A DNA stretch of 64,000 nt from Chitinophagales bacterium (GCA_019694975.1 JAIBAY010000006.1:124001-188000); one strand, 5' to 3'. Shown: positions 36,166-45,275, counted from the stretch's first letter. Numbers and translations: made by a program. Notes: generated by a model from the letters alone, not told the origin.

Positions 36166-37623
36166 TCAGTTCCGGATTAAATAGTTCAGCCTGCAATAAT
36201 TCCACCAGCTCATGATCGTGAAATAAGGAAGTAACACGATGCTGCGCCATGACTGACCAGCTGCCGGCCATCCTGTTTTCACCATTTGTTTGATACGCTC
36301 CCAACCCTGCTGTCTTCTGTATAACTTATGGATGTACCGGTGCAGTTGGCGATAGTATTGCGGGGAATATGTTCCACGATACATCATGTCCAGGTCATCA
36401 GAGTCTGTCCAGTTGGCTTTTTCCTTAAGCTGATCTTTCACTGTTTCATAAAACTTAGTGCCGGGCAGCGGATAAGAGACAGAAATGCCAAGATCATCGG
36501 GCATAAGCTCGAGCAGCATTTTTTTTGTGGCGGCAATGTCTTCTTTCGTTTCGCCGGGATAGCCAAACTGTAAAAAGAAAGCCGGCCTGATATGGTGCTT
36601 ATTTAAAAGTTTTGTGGCGGCATAGATCTGTTCCACCGTAGTGCCTTTATCCATGGCATCAAGTATTTTCTGAGAGCCGCTTTCCGCGCCTACCCATATC
36701 GTTTCGCAGCCAGCTCTCGCCAGCGATTCAATGTTATTCTCTTCCAGCAGCAGGTCAACCCGGCACTGTATCTTAAACCTGAAATGCAGTTGTTCCTGCT
36801 GAACCAGCTCGCTGAATGTTTTGATCCATCCGGGTTTGAGCCCGAAGATGTCGTCGCAAAACCAGAAGTGATCGGGCTGATAATTTCGCAGCAGCAGCTT
36901 GATTTCTTCCACTACATTTTGTGGTGAACGCGAATTGTAGCGGTTGCCATAGATCGGCTTCGCACACCAGTTGCATTTAAACGGACAGCCGCGCGTGGTG
37001 GTGAGATTCAGCGAGAAGTATCCATTCTTCTGCCGCCATTTCTTTTGATAGTTAAGCATATCAACAAGGTCCCATGCGGGAAAAGGAATGTCATCCAGCT
37101 GTTGCAGCACGCTGCGTTTTGGTGTGCTGATGACTTCATTTCCTGATAAGAAGGCCAGGCCGGCAACCGGCAATACATTGTTGCCGGTGGTCAGCGAATG
37201 GAGCAATTCGCGCAGGGTAATTTCTGCTTCGCCTTTGATCACATAGTCTGCTCCCTTTCGCAGGTAGGCCTCAGCATGATCGGTTGCATCGGAACTGGAT
37301 ATGATAATCGTGCAGCCATATTGCCTGGCGATTGCAATCATCTGAAAAGCCGCCTCGCGCATGTTGCTGAGGCACATCTTTGTGAGATAATTGAAGCCGT
37401 CATCATAGATAACAAAGAATGCCGGCATTTCTTTTTCAAAGACGGGAATGATTTCATTCACTGACTGTGACAGGATGGCGTCATGCAATGCCACCTCATA
37501 TCCTTCCTGTCTCAGCACGGCTGCTGCATAGAGTGTCGCCAGCGGCGGATAGGGCTGCATGAGCCGTTGCTGTTTTTGGTCGAAAGAAAGAAAGTAAGTA
37601 TTGGCAAGCAGTACGGTAGCCAT
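36166..37623 (-). CDS. B12-binding domain radical SAM protein (1)
   Basis: A 485-residue enzyme. Residues about 1-150 form a B12-binding-like Rossmann domain (PPLATLYAAAVLRQEGYEV, YVIKGEAEITLRELL) without the classical DxHxxG. The radical SAM [4Fe-4S] ligands are Cys213, Cys217 and Cys220 in CPFKCNWC, after TTTRG. The remaining radical SAM barrel (DHFWFCDDIFGL, AGCETIWVGAESGSQKILDAMDKGTT) is intact. Proteins of this class methylate or rearrange unactivated carbons, often in lipid, glycan or natural-product routes. The ATG overlaps the stop codon of the upstream nucleotidyltransferase gene (TAATG), so the two are translationally coupled. Confidence 0.88.
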   Translation of the reverse strand: MATVLLANTYFLSFDQKQQRLMQPYPPLATLYAAAVLRQEGYEVALHDAILSQSVNEIIPVFEKEMPAFFVIYDDGFNYLTKMCLSNMREAAFQMIAIARQYGCTIIISSSDATDHAEAYLRKGADYVIKGEAEITLRELLHSLTTGNNVLPVAGLAFLSGNEVISTPKRSVLQQLDDIPFPAWDLVDMLNYQKKWRQKNGYFSLNLTTTRGCPFKCNWCAKPIYGNRYNSRSPQNVVEEIKLLLRNYQPDHFWFCDDIFGLKPGWIKTFSELVQQEQLHFRFKIQCRVDLLLEENNIESLARAGCETIWVGAESGSQKILDAMDKGTTVEQIYAATKLLNKHHIRPAFFLQFGYPGETKEDIAATKKMLLELMPDDLGISVSYPLPGTKFYETVKDQLKEKANWTDSDDLDMMYRGTYSPQYYRQLHRYIHKLYRRQQGWERIKQMVKTGWPAAGQSWRSIVLLPYFTIMSWWNYCRLNYLIRN

Positions 37624-38573
37624 TACCGTAAAGATATACCATGCTTTGCTTCAAAGGCTTCACAGTTTTCACGGTAGTGTTTGAGTACCCTGAACTGAAA
37701 GCCCTGCGGGTGATGCTTTGATACATCTTTGCGGGAACGCATGTTCACCTCAAATTCAGCGGCAGCAAGGTCCGGGAATTTTTTCTTCCAGTGATTGACG
37801 GTTGCTTTGTAAAAATAGCGGTCGAGCCACTCGCCCAATGAGCCGTTCAGCAATTGCTCCATTGCATGCTTCACCCTGCTTTCTTTTTCTTTCAAAACAA
37901 AACCTTCACGCGGTGCGGCATTAGGGTAATAGTCTTTCACCCACTCATTGGCCGAAAAAAAATTCCTGTACAGCGTGTGATTATAGAAAGGCAGCAGCGT
38001 GATCAGTTCTGTGGCTGTGAAAATATTCTTGTCAGGAATCTCAAGGCTGTCGCTGCCGATGAAGTAGTTCACGCAAAAATATTTTTTTGAATTCAGCAAT
38101 AGCAGCTTTTTGAAAAGGATCAGAAGCGAACGGCATACCCACAGGCGACCGGGTGCGGTGATGATAAAAAAATCGATGTCGGTGGTTTCATCAAAATAAT
38201 CTTTCGATAAGGAACCCGACACACATACGCCACGCACATAAGGAAAGCGGGCAATCAGCGATGATCTGTCAGCGGCTTTACGCAGCATGCGCTGAGCCAG
38301 CTCATTACCCAGCTTTCTTCGCTGCACAAGCTGCGGATCATTTTTCAGCAGGTAGAAGCCATCGATGTGACAGATGTATTGATGTGACTGTAAGAATTGA
38401 AGGCTACTGCTTAGCTGTTGCTCGCTGCAACCTTGTTCCCGGCAGTGATAAAGTATCTCCGCCGCAGTTAAAGGGTAACGGAACAGGTCGTAGTACAACA
38501 ATACCTTCAGTGCCGATATAGTAAACTTATCGTTTACAGCAGGACTTCCGGCGATATTGACAGCAGCAGGCAA
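37623..38573 (-). CDS. Winged-helix nucleotidyltransferase
   Basis: A 316-residue protein. Residues about 17-78 read as a winged helix (ISALKVLLYYDLFRYPLTAAEILYHC, then SSSLQFLQSHQYICHIDGFYLL). A polymerase-beta-like nucleotidyltransferase core follows, with Gly120-Ser121 and the metal-binding Asp132/Asp134 in VSGSLSKDYFDETTDIDFFI. The C-terminal part is helical. The only start in frame near the top is TTG at 38571-38573, so the true N-terminus is uncertain. It is coupled to the radical SAM gene by a one-base overlap. Substrate unknown; it may modify a nucleic acid, a protein or a small molecule. Confidence 0.78.
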   Translation of the reverse strand: MPAAVNIAGSPAVNDKFTISALKVLLYYDLFRYPLTAAEILYHCREQGCSEQQLSSSLQFLQSHQYICHIDGFYLLKNDPQLVQRRKLGNELAQRMLRKAADRSSLIARFPYVRGVCVSGSLSKDYFDETTDIDFFIITAPGRLWVCRSLLILFKKLLLLNSKKYFCVNYFIGSDSLEIPDKNIFTATELITLLPFYNHTLYRNFFSANEWVKDYYPNAAPREGFVLKEKESRVKHAMEQLLNGSLGEWLDRYFYKATVNHWKKKFPDLAAAEFEVNMRSRKDVSKHHPQGFQFRVLKHYRENCEAFEAKHGISLR

Positions 38574-38627
38574 GCAGGTTGTGATTTACAGGGATTATTG
38601 TGGCATGTGGTTACAGTGAAAATGAAG

Positions 38628-38648
38628 ATCCTGAAACAAGTTCAGGAT
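38628..38648. repeat. REP-like palindrome (ATCCTGAA / TTCAGGAT)
   Basis: ATCCTGAA at 38628-38635 and TTCAGGAT at 38641-38648 form a perfect 8-bp stem with a 5-nt loop. Translated on the minus strand it gives NLFQDL, a signature of dispersed REP-like repeats in Bacteroidota and other phyla. A diverged version occurs inside the MITE-like copy 1. It sits in the 224-base gap between the nucleotidyltransferase and methyltransferase genes. Confidence 0.7.
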
Positions 38649-38797
38649 GACGGCGTGGATTTTAAAAATGTTGCTGATCATCAATGTGGCACTTACAACA
38701 GATATGCACGATGGAAAATTAATCAATTGGCGATAGAGATGTATGGTAAAAGTGAACATGTTAACACATGCAGAAAAAACTTTGGCATGATGCAGCA

Positions 38798-39475
38798 TCA
38801 TACATCACCGTCCCCGGCGACTGTTACTTCGAAAATGTAATTCCATTCCCACCAGCATTTTTTCCTGCTCACTTCGCTGCACCTGCATTTATTTTCAGCG
38901 GCAATTTGCTGAATCCGGCCAATGTTGCATTCTTCGGAAAGCACCATCCATGTTTTAGTGCCGGCATGCATGAAGGAAGGAAGTGCGGAAAATAATTTGT
39001 GATAGTATTCGAAGTCCGCACCGCAGTACCAGGGCAACGCGGCATCCGTAGTTGCTGCTTTCGGATAATATGGCGGATTGATAACGATGAAGTCGAAGCG
39101 GCGCGCAGGCAATTGATCGAACAAATCGCTGTGTATCACTTCCGCCTGCGAATGCAGCAAGGCTTTATTCAGCAGCAGGTTTTGCACAGCAGTCATGCTG
39201 AGATCTGATGCGGTGACGGCGGCGCCATGTTGTTCGGCGACGAAGGAAATAAGTCCGCTTCCGGCCCCGGGTTCCAATAGCGAATGACCGAGCAGATCAG
39301 CCTTGAGCAGGTATTGCAGTAAATAATGGGTGCTGAAAAAAAATCCCGGGTGAAAAACACCGGGCAAAACCCTGACCGTAATATGCTCATACCGGTACGA
39401 TCGCTCCTTTGACAGGTATCGTGTCAGCCATGGCCGGTAAAGGTAATGCGCAAAGTATCCGGGTATCGGTTTCAT
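38798..39475 (-). CDS. Class I SAM methyltransferase (HemK-like N5-glutamine family)
   Basis: A 225-residue methyltransferase. SAM motif I is LLEPGAGSGLISFVAEQHG, followed by the acidic ASDLS and the catalytic NPPY in FIVINPPYYPKAA, the hallmark of HemK/PrmC-like and DNA/protein glutamine methyltransferases. The start at 39475 (MKPIPGYFAHYLYRP) is preferred to an ATG at 39562 that adds 29 atypical residues. In this cluster it could methylate a small molecule, but a protein target is as likely. Its last bases run against a palindromic repeat region. Confidence 0.85.
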   Translation of the reverse strand: MKPIPGYFAHYLYRPWLTRYLSKERSYRYEHITVRVLPGVFHPGFFFSTHYLLQYLLKADLLGHSLLEPGAGSGLISFVAEQHGAAVTASDLSMTAVQNLLLNKALLHSQAEVIHSDLFDQLPARRFDFIVINPPYYPKAATTDAALPWYCGADFEYYHKLFSALPSFMHAGTKTWMVLSEECNIGRIQQIAAENKCRCSEVSRKKCWWEWNYIFEVTVAGDGDV

Positions 39476-39661
39476 GCCTGCTTTGATCTGCAAGGTAATG
39501 GATGCAAAGGAAGCATGCGTTTTGAAAACGGCATGTATTGCTAATGCATGTTGTATTTGCAAAATTTGTTTAGCATCCGCAATTGATTCTTTATAGATTC
39601 ACGCTTCCAAAAATCTTTGGTACGGTTTAATAAAAGGAATCTTAGCTGATCAACGTATTCA

Positions 39662-41740
39662 GTGGTGGCATCGGGAAAAAGAAAACTTAAGCAACAGCGG
39701 TTACAGGAGCCACAGCCTGCAGCTAAGGTATTGCCTGCAGCAATGGTGCAGGATGATCTTGCTTTCGGTAAATTTCGTTTCCGTGCAAAGCCTGTATGCT
39801 GGTGCAGTGTTGCGGCAATGGCTTTGTTTTTATTGCTGGGTGCTGCACGCATGGGTGTGCCGGCTGATGCTCCCATTGATTATAGTTATGGTGAAGCGTG
39901 CCTCCGCTATTTCAGCTCATTTGGTACAGACACGTCATTCGCTGCCCTGCAGGTAAATAAGATCAGCTTTCCGGATCAGAAATATTATGGGGCTGCTTTT
40001 GAGATGATAGCGCCTGCCATCAATGCTGTTTTGAAGCCCGCCAATCCATTTATCACGCATCATATCTTATGCGCACTGGCCGGCATTTTGTTGCTGCTGT
40101 TCACCAGCCTGATAGCGAAACAACTGAAAGGATGGACTGCAGGGTTGCTTGCCCTATGGCTTCTTTTTCTTACACCAACGGTCACCGGCAATGCTTTTTT
40201 CAACTCAAAAGATATTCCATTCGCGGTAGCCTTTGCAGCAGGTTTTTATTTTCTCGTGCAGCTCCTCCAAACAGCACCGGCCATCCGCCGTTTCGCTTTT
40301 GCCGGCGTAGCTTTCGCTGTTGTGGCCGCAGTGGCTATTCGTATCAGCGGTATTCTGCTGCCAGCCTATCTCGCATTTTTTGCAACAGGCTGGTATCTTT
40401 TCTCCGTCAGCAAGAATGACAAGCATGTGATGTTCCGCAAATGGCTGGTGCCATTTATGGCTGTCATTGCGCTGAGTTCAGCACTGGCCTTACTCACCTA
40501 TCCAAACTTCTGGCGCGAAGGCCTTGCACATATTACCGGAGGACTGGCAGCCACTAAAAAGTTTCAGCATAGCATCTCTATGCTCTATGCCGATAAAATC
40601 ATCACTTCGCAAAAGATTGATACGGTCGGATACCTGTGGCGATACCTCTATATGACAGTGCCTGAAGCAGTGATGCTGGGTTTTGTACTTTCTGCCGGTA
40701 TATTAATTCGTTTTGCCAACCGGTTTCAAAAGTCATATTCATGGATGCTGTTCTATGCTGCCATCTTTCCCGTTGCCTGGGTAATGCTGATGCATTCACC
40801 GGTTTACAATGGCTGGCGTCATATCATGTTCGCTTATCCTTTCGTGATCGTGATCACATCGGTGGGTATCACCGAATTATTTTCGCTGACCGCAAAATCA
40901 GCATTCCGCTATGCACTTGCCGCTTTGCTTTTAGCAGCAATGCTGGATCTGCTGGTGTGGCAGTTACGCGCTTTTCCCTTCAACTATGTTTACTACAATC
41001 ACCTCAGCGGCGGATTGCCCGGCATATACAAACATTATGATACCGACTATCAGCAGCTGACCACGTATGAGGGCATGCAATGGCTTCTGCAGCATGAACC
41101 TGTGGCTGATAAAAAGGTTACCGTCTTAAGCAACAATGCCAATGCACTCCAGTACGCATATGACTCAACGAAGGTGAAATTTGAGTATGTGGCGATCAAA
41201 GACATGTGGGCCGTTGACTGGGATTATGCCGTGGTGTCCACCGTGTTTCTGAATCAGAAAGCGATTGATGCCATGTTTCCACCCTATGGCACGCTGCATA
41301 CGGTTGAACGATTCGGTGTGCCGTTGTCATTTGTGGTGAAGCGCGAAAGCCGGGATGACCTCACCGTTTTCCGGATGATGCGCGCCGACAGCCTCGCGTA
41401 TGCTGCCGGCCTCATTGAAAAGATTTACCGGTCTAACACCACGAATACGACAGCTTGGTACTGGAAGGCATGTCTCCTGTACCTGCAGGACGATTATGCA
41501 ACATCACTGCGGCTGCTGAAGGATTACAATCAGCTTTTTCCGGAGCAGGATTATATTTATGAACTCACGGCGTATAACTATTATGCCATGGGCAACTACG
41601 CAGAAGCGCTGAAATTCCTGCAAGTGGTTTATAAGAAGAACCCATCCGGTACTATGTATAACAGGCTGATAGGCGATTGCCTCACCGCGCTTGGTCATTT
41701 TGATCAGGCAAAATATTATTATAACAAGGTAAGACAGTGA
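39662..41740 (+). CDS. GT39-like membrane protein with C-terminal TPRs
   Basis: A 692-residue protein. About ten to twelve hydrophobic helices (residues about 45-470) resemble the GT-C fold of dolichyl-phosphate-mannose-protein mannosyltransferase-like proteins; the first loop has acidic residues (DAPIDYSYGEAC) and LTPTVTGNAFFNSKDIPFA is GT39-like. A soluble domain (about 475-600) and two to three TPRs (about 600-690; AWYWKACLLYLQDDYATSLRLL, YNYYAMGNYAEALKFLQV) follow. The family transfers a sugar from a polyprenyl phosphate outside the inner membrane. The start is uncertain: GTG at 39662 or 39665, or ATG at 39743. It is on the opposite strand to its neighbours. Confidence 0.8.
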   Translation: MVASGKRKLKQQRLQEPQPAAKVLPAAMVQDDLAFGKFRFRAKPVCWCSVAAMALFLLLGAARMGVPADAPIDYSYGEACLRYFSSFGTDTSFAALQVNKISFPDQKYYGAAFEMIAPAINAVLKPANPFITHHILCALAGILLLLFTSLIAKQLKGWTAGLLALWLLFLTPTVTGNAFFNSKDIPFAVAFAAGFYFLVQLLQTAPAIRRFAFAGVAFAVVAAVAIRISGILLPAYLAFFATGWYLFSVSKNDKHVMFRKWLVPFMAVIALSSALALLTYPNFWREGLAHITGGLAATKKFQHSISMLYADKIITSQKIDTVGYLWRYLYMTVPEAVMLGFVLSAGILIRFANRFQKSYSWMLFYAAIFPVAWVMLMHSPVYNGWRHIMFAYPFVIVITSVGITELFSLTAKSAFRYALAALLLAAMLDLLVWQLRAFPFNYVYYNHLSGGLPGIYKHYDTDYQQLTTYEGMQWLLQHEPVADKKVTVLSNNANALQYAYDSTKVKFEYVAIKDMWAVDWDYAVVSTVFLNQKAIDAMFPPYGTLHTVERFGVPLSFVVKRESRDDLTVFRMMRADSLAYAAGLIEKIYRSNTTNTTAWYWKACLLYLQDDYATSLRLLKDYNQLFPEQDYIYELTAYNYYAMGNYAEALKFLQVVYKKNPSGTMYNRLIGDCLTALGHFDQAKYYYNKVRQ

Positions 41741-41965
41741 GTGCTACTGTGTAGAATGAATTAATTTCTCAACGTTAGCGGATCAATACACTGCTGTATC
41801 TCAAAGCGAGTCTGCCATGATTTATCAGGCAATGCCATGAGCACCAGAGTGCAGCGCGAATTTTTTTGCATTTTCTAGGATACGTTCGCTTCAGAAAGGT
41901 GAATATGTTTCGTTTTTTGCTTTCGACCGGCGACCGGAGAAAAGTTTCAGCATGGCATCAGCATC

Positions 41966-43477
41966 TCAGAATCCTTCCACTTCGGGTTGCCGGTACTTCA
42001 GCCAGAATTTCTGCAGCGCTTTTATCTCGTATGGAAAATGATACCATTGGAGATGATAGCGCAATGCGGAAAGACCGCTGATGACTTGCTTGTGGAAGGT
42101 GGTAAGTTTCCTGTCACTCACCGTTGGATAGTATCCGTTCAGTACTGTCTCAAAATTTTTTATCCTGTCGATCATATACGGTTTGAGCCAGGGCGTGAGC
42201 GGATTTTTACGCAGATCGAAGTTTTCCCAGTGTGGTGAAATCCAGTCTTCCAGCGTTACGGGAAAATGAAATCCCTGTTCCTTAACACGCTGAAACAATG
42301 CGGAACCTTCCGTTGGCACCGGTGAATAGACGTAAATAATAATTTCTGTTTTTGGGTTAACGGCTTTTATTTGCCGGATAAAGGCGATGTCTTCTTCTAT
42401 CTGCCGGTTCACTTCGTCTTCACTATCGCCCGGTGTGCCCAGCACAAAGGAATATTCAGGAATGATGTCAAACTTTGCCATGCGCGCGGCAAATGTCCTG
42501 ATCTGTTCTCCGGTTTGGGTGCCACCCTTGTCCATCTTTTTCAGGATGGCATCATTACCGGTTTCAGCACCAAAAAATATCATCCGGCAGCCGGCTTCCC
42601 GCATCGCAGCTATAGAAGCATCGTCATATTTATCAACGGTATCAATCCGGCCTTCACCCCACCATACCATATTTTCTTTCCTGATAAGCTGAGAAAATTC
42701 CACGGTGCGCTTTTCAGACACAAAAAAATTATTGTCGTGGAACTCGATGGCATCACCGCCGAAACGGTCTTTCAGGAATTTGATGTCGTTGTAAATGTTG
42801 ATGGCGGATTTTCCTTTCCAGCGTGCATTGTAGATAGGAACGATACCACAGAAGGCGCATTTGAAGGGACAACCTATGCTGGAGTGATATGCGATGGTGC
42901 GCTGACCCAGAAATGTTTTGCCAAGATATTTTTGAAGAGGATAGAAACGGTTGAGCTGTTCATAAGGAAGCGGCGGAAGTTCATCCTGATCATAGAGTTC
43001 ATCTTTTGCGGTTTTAACAATGGCTTCGCCTTCTCTGAAGATTAAGTTATTCACTTGTTTTGTTTCTTCTTTCGAGTGTTGCCGGCGCAGCAGTTGCAGC
43101 AATTGCGGAAAGGTTTTATCGCCGGGGCCATACACTACATAGTCAACATATCCGGATTGCAGCACAACAGTGGATTGATTGGAAGCAAAATAACCTCCCC
43201 AGATAATGACAATGCCGGGGAAAGATGCTTTCACTCGCTTAGAGAAAGGGATGGCTTGTTTCAGTTGAGGCCCGGGCATTACCGTCAGCGCGAAACATTG
43301 ATAAGTGCCGCTTTGCAGGCAAGCTTCTATCCTTTGCCATGGATCTTTTTCGAGGTTGCCGTCAACGATGGTGTAGTCAAAGATGCCTTCAATGCCGGCG
43401 GCCACCTGTAAAATTGAATTGGGAATGCGTGCTTTATAGTCGGTTGCCCGCGGGTTAAACAATAATATCTTTTGCAT
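41966..43477 (-). CDS. B12-binding domain radical SAM protein (2)
   Basis: About 503 residues from the ATG at 43477 (MQKILLFNPRA); an ATG at 43495 would add six. The first 150 residues are B12-binding-like (ILQVAAGIEGIFDYTIVDGN, IIWGGYFASNQSTVVLQSG, YGPGDKTFPQLLQ). In the numbering from 43495 the radical SAM cysteines are Cys209, Cys213 and Cys216 (CPFKCAFC). The barrel motifs EFHDNNFFVSEKRTVEF, MREAGCRMIFFGAETGNDAILKKMDKGG are intact. The fold matches the first radical SAM gene of this cluster but the sequences are well diverged, so they probably act on different steps. It is convergent with the GT39-like gene. Confidence 0.87.
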   Translation of the reverse strand: MQKILLFNPRATDYKARIPNSILQVAAGIEGIFDYTIVDGNLEKDPWQRIEACLQSGTYQCFALTVMPGPQLKQAIPFSKRVKASFPGIVIIWGGYFASNQSTVVLQSGYVDYVVYGPGDKTFPQLLQLLRRQHSKEETKQVNNLIFREGEAIVKTAKDELYDQDELPPLPYEQLNRFYPLQKYLGKTFLGQRTIAYHSSIGCPFKCAFCGIVPIYNARWKGKSAINIYNDIKFLKDRFGGDAIEFHDNNFFVSEKRTVEFSQLIRKENMVWWGEGRIDTVDKYDDASIAAMREAGCRMIFFGAETGNDAILKKMDKGGTQTGEQIRTFAARMAKFDIIPEYSFVLGTPGDSEDEVNRQIEEDIAFIRQIKAVNPKTEIIIYVYSPVPTEGSALFQRVKEQGFHFPVTLEDWISPHWENFDLRKNPLTPWLKPYMIDRIKNFETVLNGYYPTVSDRKLTTFHKQVISGLSALRYHLQWYHFPYEIKALQKFWLKYRQPEVEGF

Positions 43478-43511
43478 GGAAGAGGCAGCCATCATGGTTT
43501 GAAATTAATAC

Positions 43512-43557
43512 AAGCCATCTCAAAACAATGAGGTCATGCCGAATTTATTTCAGCATC
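43512..43557. repeat. MITE-like element, copy 3 (truncated half)
   Basis: AAGCCATCTCAAAAC (43512-43526) resembles the outer arms of copies 1 and 2, and GGTCATGCCGAATTTATTTC (43532-43551) is identical to 20 bases inside copy 1. The right half and right arm are missing. It lies between the second radical SAM gene and the flavin-reductase-like gene. Confidence 0.6.
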
Positions 43558-43603
43558 GGTATGATCACGAATAGTCATTAACTTGAACCGCAGCCGGCTT
43601 TTC

Positions 43604-44521
43604 ATGAACAACATCAAAAGAAAAATATCACGCTACCTGAATACACGGAAGCTTCATGCCGTGGCAATCAGTGAAGACGATACGGCGAGGGTAGTCATCA
43701 GCAGTGGCAGGCAGCAATATGACGTACAAAATGCGCATGCCCTCCTATCGCTTAAGCCATTTGCCATCGCGGTGAATGCTGCTGCTGTGCCTGACATACA
43801 TGCGGAAGAAGTTACGTTGCAGATAATAAAGAATGAAAAAGTATTGGGAGCGCTACGGCTGACAGCAACCGGTAAAGAAGCAACAGGCGGATTGCAGTTG
43901 CTCCTCTTCGAAGCAACGCTGACGCATCAACCATTTCACTGGCCGGAGTACACCTGGAATATCTTGCTGCTGTCTTTGAAGAACAGCACGAATAAAAAAT
44001 CACAAAATTTCATGGTGCCGCCCGATGAATTGCTGAAACTTTTTGTATTCAGTCTCAAGCCACGTCCGGTTTACCTTGTTTCGGTGCAGCACGACCATGG
44101 TTATGACATCTTCCCGGTTGACATTGCCGGCTCTATCGATGAAACACATTGTATCTATAGCATTCGTTCGAGCAGTGCGGTGATACCGATGATCAAATCA
44201 GTAAAAAGAATCTGCGCTGCAACGGTGCCGTTTGATCAGCGACAGGCTGCTTACCGGCTTGGTCATTATCATCAGGCCAGTATCGTTCCGGAAGCCGATG
44301 CGGTGCCAACGGTCTTGTCGCAAGTGTATAGAATTCCGGTGCCGGCATTTGCCGTTCAGGTGCAGGAGTTGCTGCTGGAACATAGTTTTAGCAAAGGTGT
44401 GCATACGCAATTTGTTTTTCGTGTCGCACATCATTATGCATGGAGCAAAGCTCCGGTGCTGGGACATACGCCCTGGTTTAACCGTCATTATTTCAGGGAA
44501 AGCTCTGCGGTTTTTAAATAA
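43604..44521 (+). CDS. Flavin-reductase-like (FMN-binding split barrel) hypothetical protein
   Basis: A 305-residue protein. The ATG at 43604 (MNNIKRKISRYLN) is preferred to an in-frame TTG. The C-terminal half (about residues 145-300) has the pattern KPRPVYLVSVQHDHGYDIFP, IYSIRSSSAVIPMIKSVKRICAATVPFDQRQAAYRLGHYH and PVPAFAVQVQELLLE, which I associate with the flavin reductase-like split-barrel domain. The N-terminal half is of no known family. It may reduce FMN or a quinone for a partner. It is six bases before a methyltransferase gene on the same strand and probably cotranscribed with it. Confidence 0.65.
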   Translation: MNNIKRKISRYLNTRKLHAVAISEDDTARVVISSGRQQYDVQNAHALLSLKPFAIAVNAAAVPDIHAEEVTLQIIKNEKVLGALRLTATGKEATGGLQLLLFEATLTHQPFHWPEYTWNILLLSLKNSTNKKSQNFMVPPDELLKLFVFSLKPRPVYLVSVQHDHGYDIFPVDIAGSIDETHCIYSIRSSSAVIPMIKSVKRICAATVPFDQRQAAYRLGHYHQASIVPEADAVPTVLSQVYRIPVPAFAVQVQELLLEHSFSKGVHTQFVFRVAHHYAWSKAPVLGHTPWFNRHYFRESSAVFK

Positions 44522-44527
44522 TCAGTC

Positions 44528-45262
44528 ATGATCAAAAAAATAATAAAAGGCAACACCTTTCATCGTATACGCACCATGTTGTTTCCTTACCGTTTGATGG
44601 CCGATGAATATTATGATGCCTTGTATGTAACTATCAATGGAGCACCGCTCTTCGTGCCCGAGAATATTTATTGTATCCACTATGCCATAGCGCACCTGCC
44701 AACGGATGATCCTGTGCTGGAGATAGGTTCATTCACCGGCATGTCAACATGCATGCTGAGTCACTTTCTTTCGCTGCACAACCGTGAAAATAAACTGATC
44801 ACGGTGGATAAATGGGAGTTTGAGGAGAAGGAGAAAAATTATTACGCGCGTGTTTTGAAAGTGCCGCCCGCGGAAATGAAACAGTACATCCGTGAATCTT
44901 TTATCCGTAATGTGCGGCACTTCAGCGGTGAGTGGTTGCCGCATACCTTTGAAATGTTTTCCGATGAATTTTTTGAATGCTGGCATCATCGCCGGAAGGT
45001 GAAAAATATTTGGGGAACATCGGAAGATACCGGCGGTGCTGTCAGCTTCGCTTACCTCGATGGCAATCATCAGTATGCATTTGTGAAGCGTGATTTTGAA
45101 AATGTTCACCGCTGCCTCGTGCAGGGTGGTTTTATCTTCTTTGATGATTCTGCCGCGCATATCAGATCCGGCATGCACGATTTCATGAAAGAGATGAAAC
45201 AACGGAAAGACTATGAGGTCGTGCTGAAAAATCCGAACTATCTCTACCGGCGAATACGGTGA
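44528..45262 (+). CDS. Class I SAM-dependent methyltransferase
   Basis: A 244-residue protein with the Rossmann motif VLEIGSFTGMSTCMLSHFL (SAM binding), the acidic LITVDKWEF, and the later FAYLDGNHQYAFVKRDFENV and GGFIFFDDSAA that mark the Methyltransf_24/CmcI-like group, which methylates O or N of sugars or antibiotics. No signal peptide. It follows the flavin-reductase-like gene by six bases and is convergent with the flippase gene, 13 bases away. The cluster context suggests a glycan or secondary metabolite substrate. Confidence 0.83.
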   Translation: MIKKIIKGNTFHRIRTMLFPYRLMADEYYDALYVTINGAPLFVPENIYCIHYAIAHLPTDDPVLEIGSFTGMSTCMLSHFLSLHNRENKLITVDKWEFEEKEKNYYARVLKVPPAEMKQYIRESFIRNVRHFSGEWLPHTFEMFSDEFFECWHHRRKVKNIWGTSEDTGGAVSFAYLDGNHQYAFVKRDFENVHRCLVQGGFIFFDDSAAHIRSGMHDFMKEMKQRKDYEVVLKNPNYLYRRIR

Positions 45263-45275
45263 TGCTGTACGCGGT

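Noticed and set aside
42371..43045. 224-codon open frame on the plus strand
   Set aside because: It lies wholly antisense to the second radical SAM gene, whose motifs are intact; the antisense translation has no recognisable domain.
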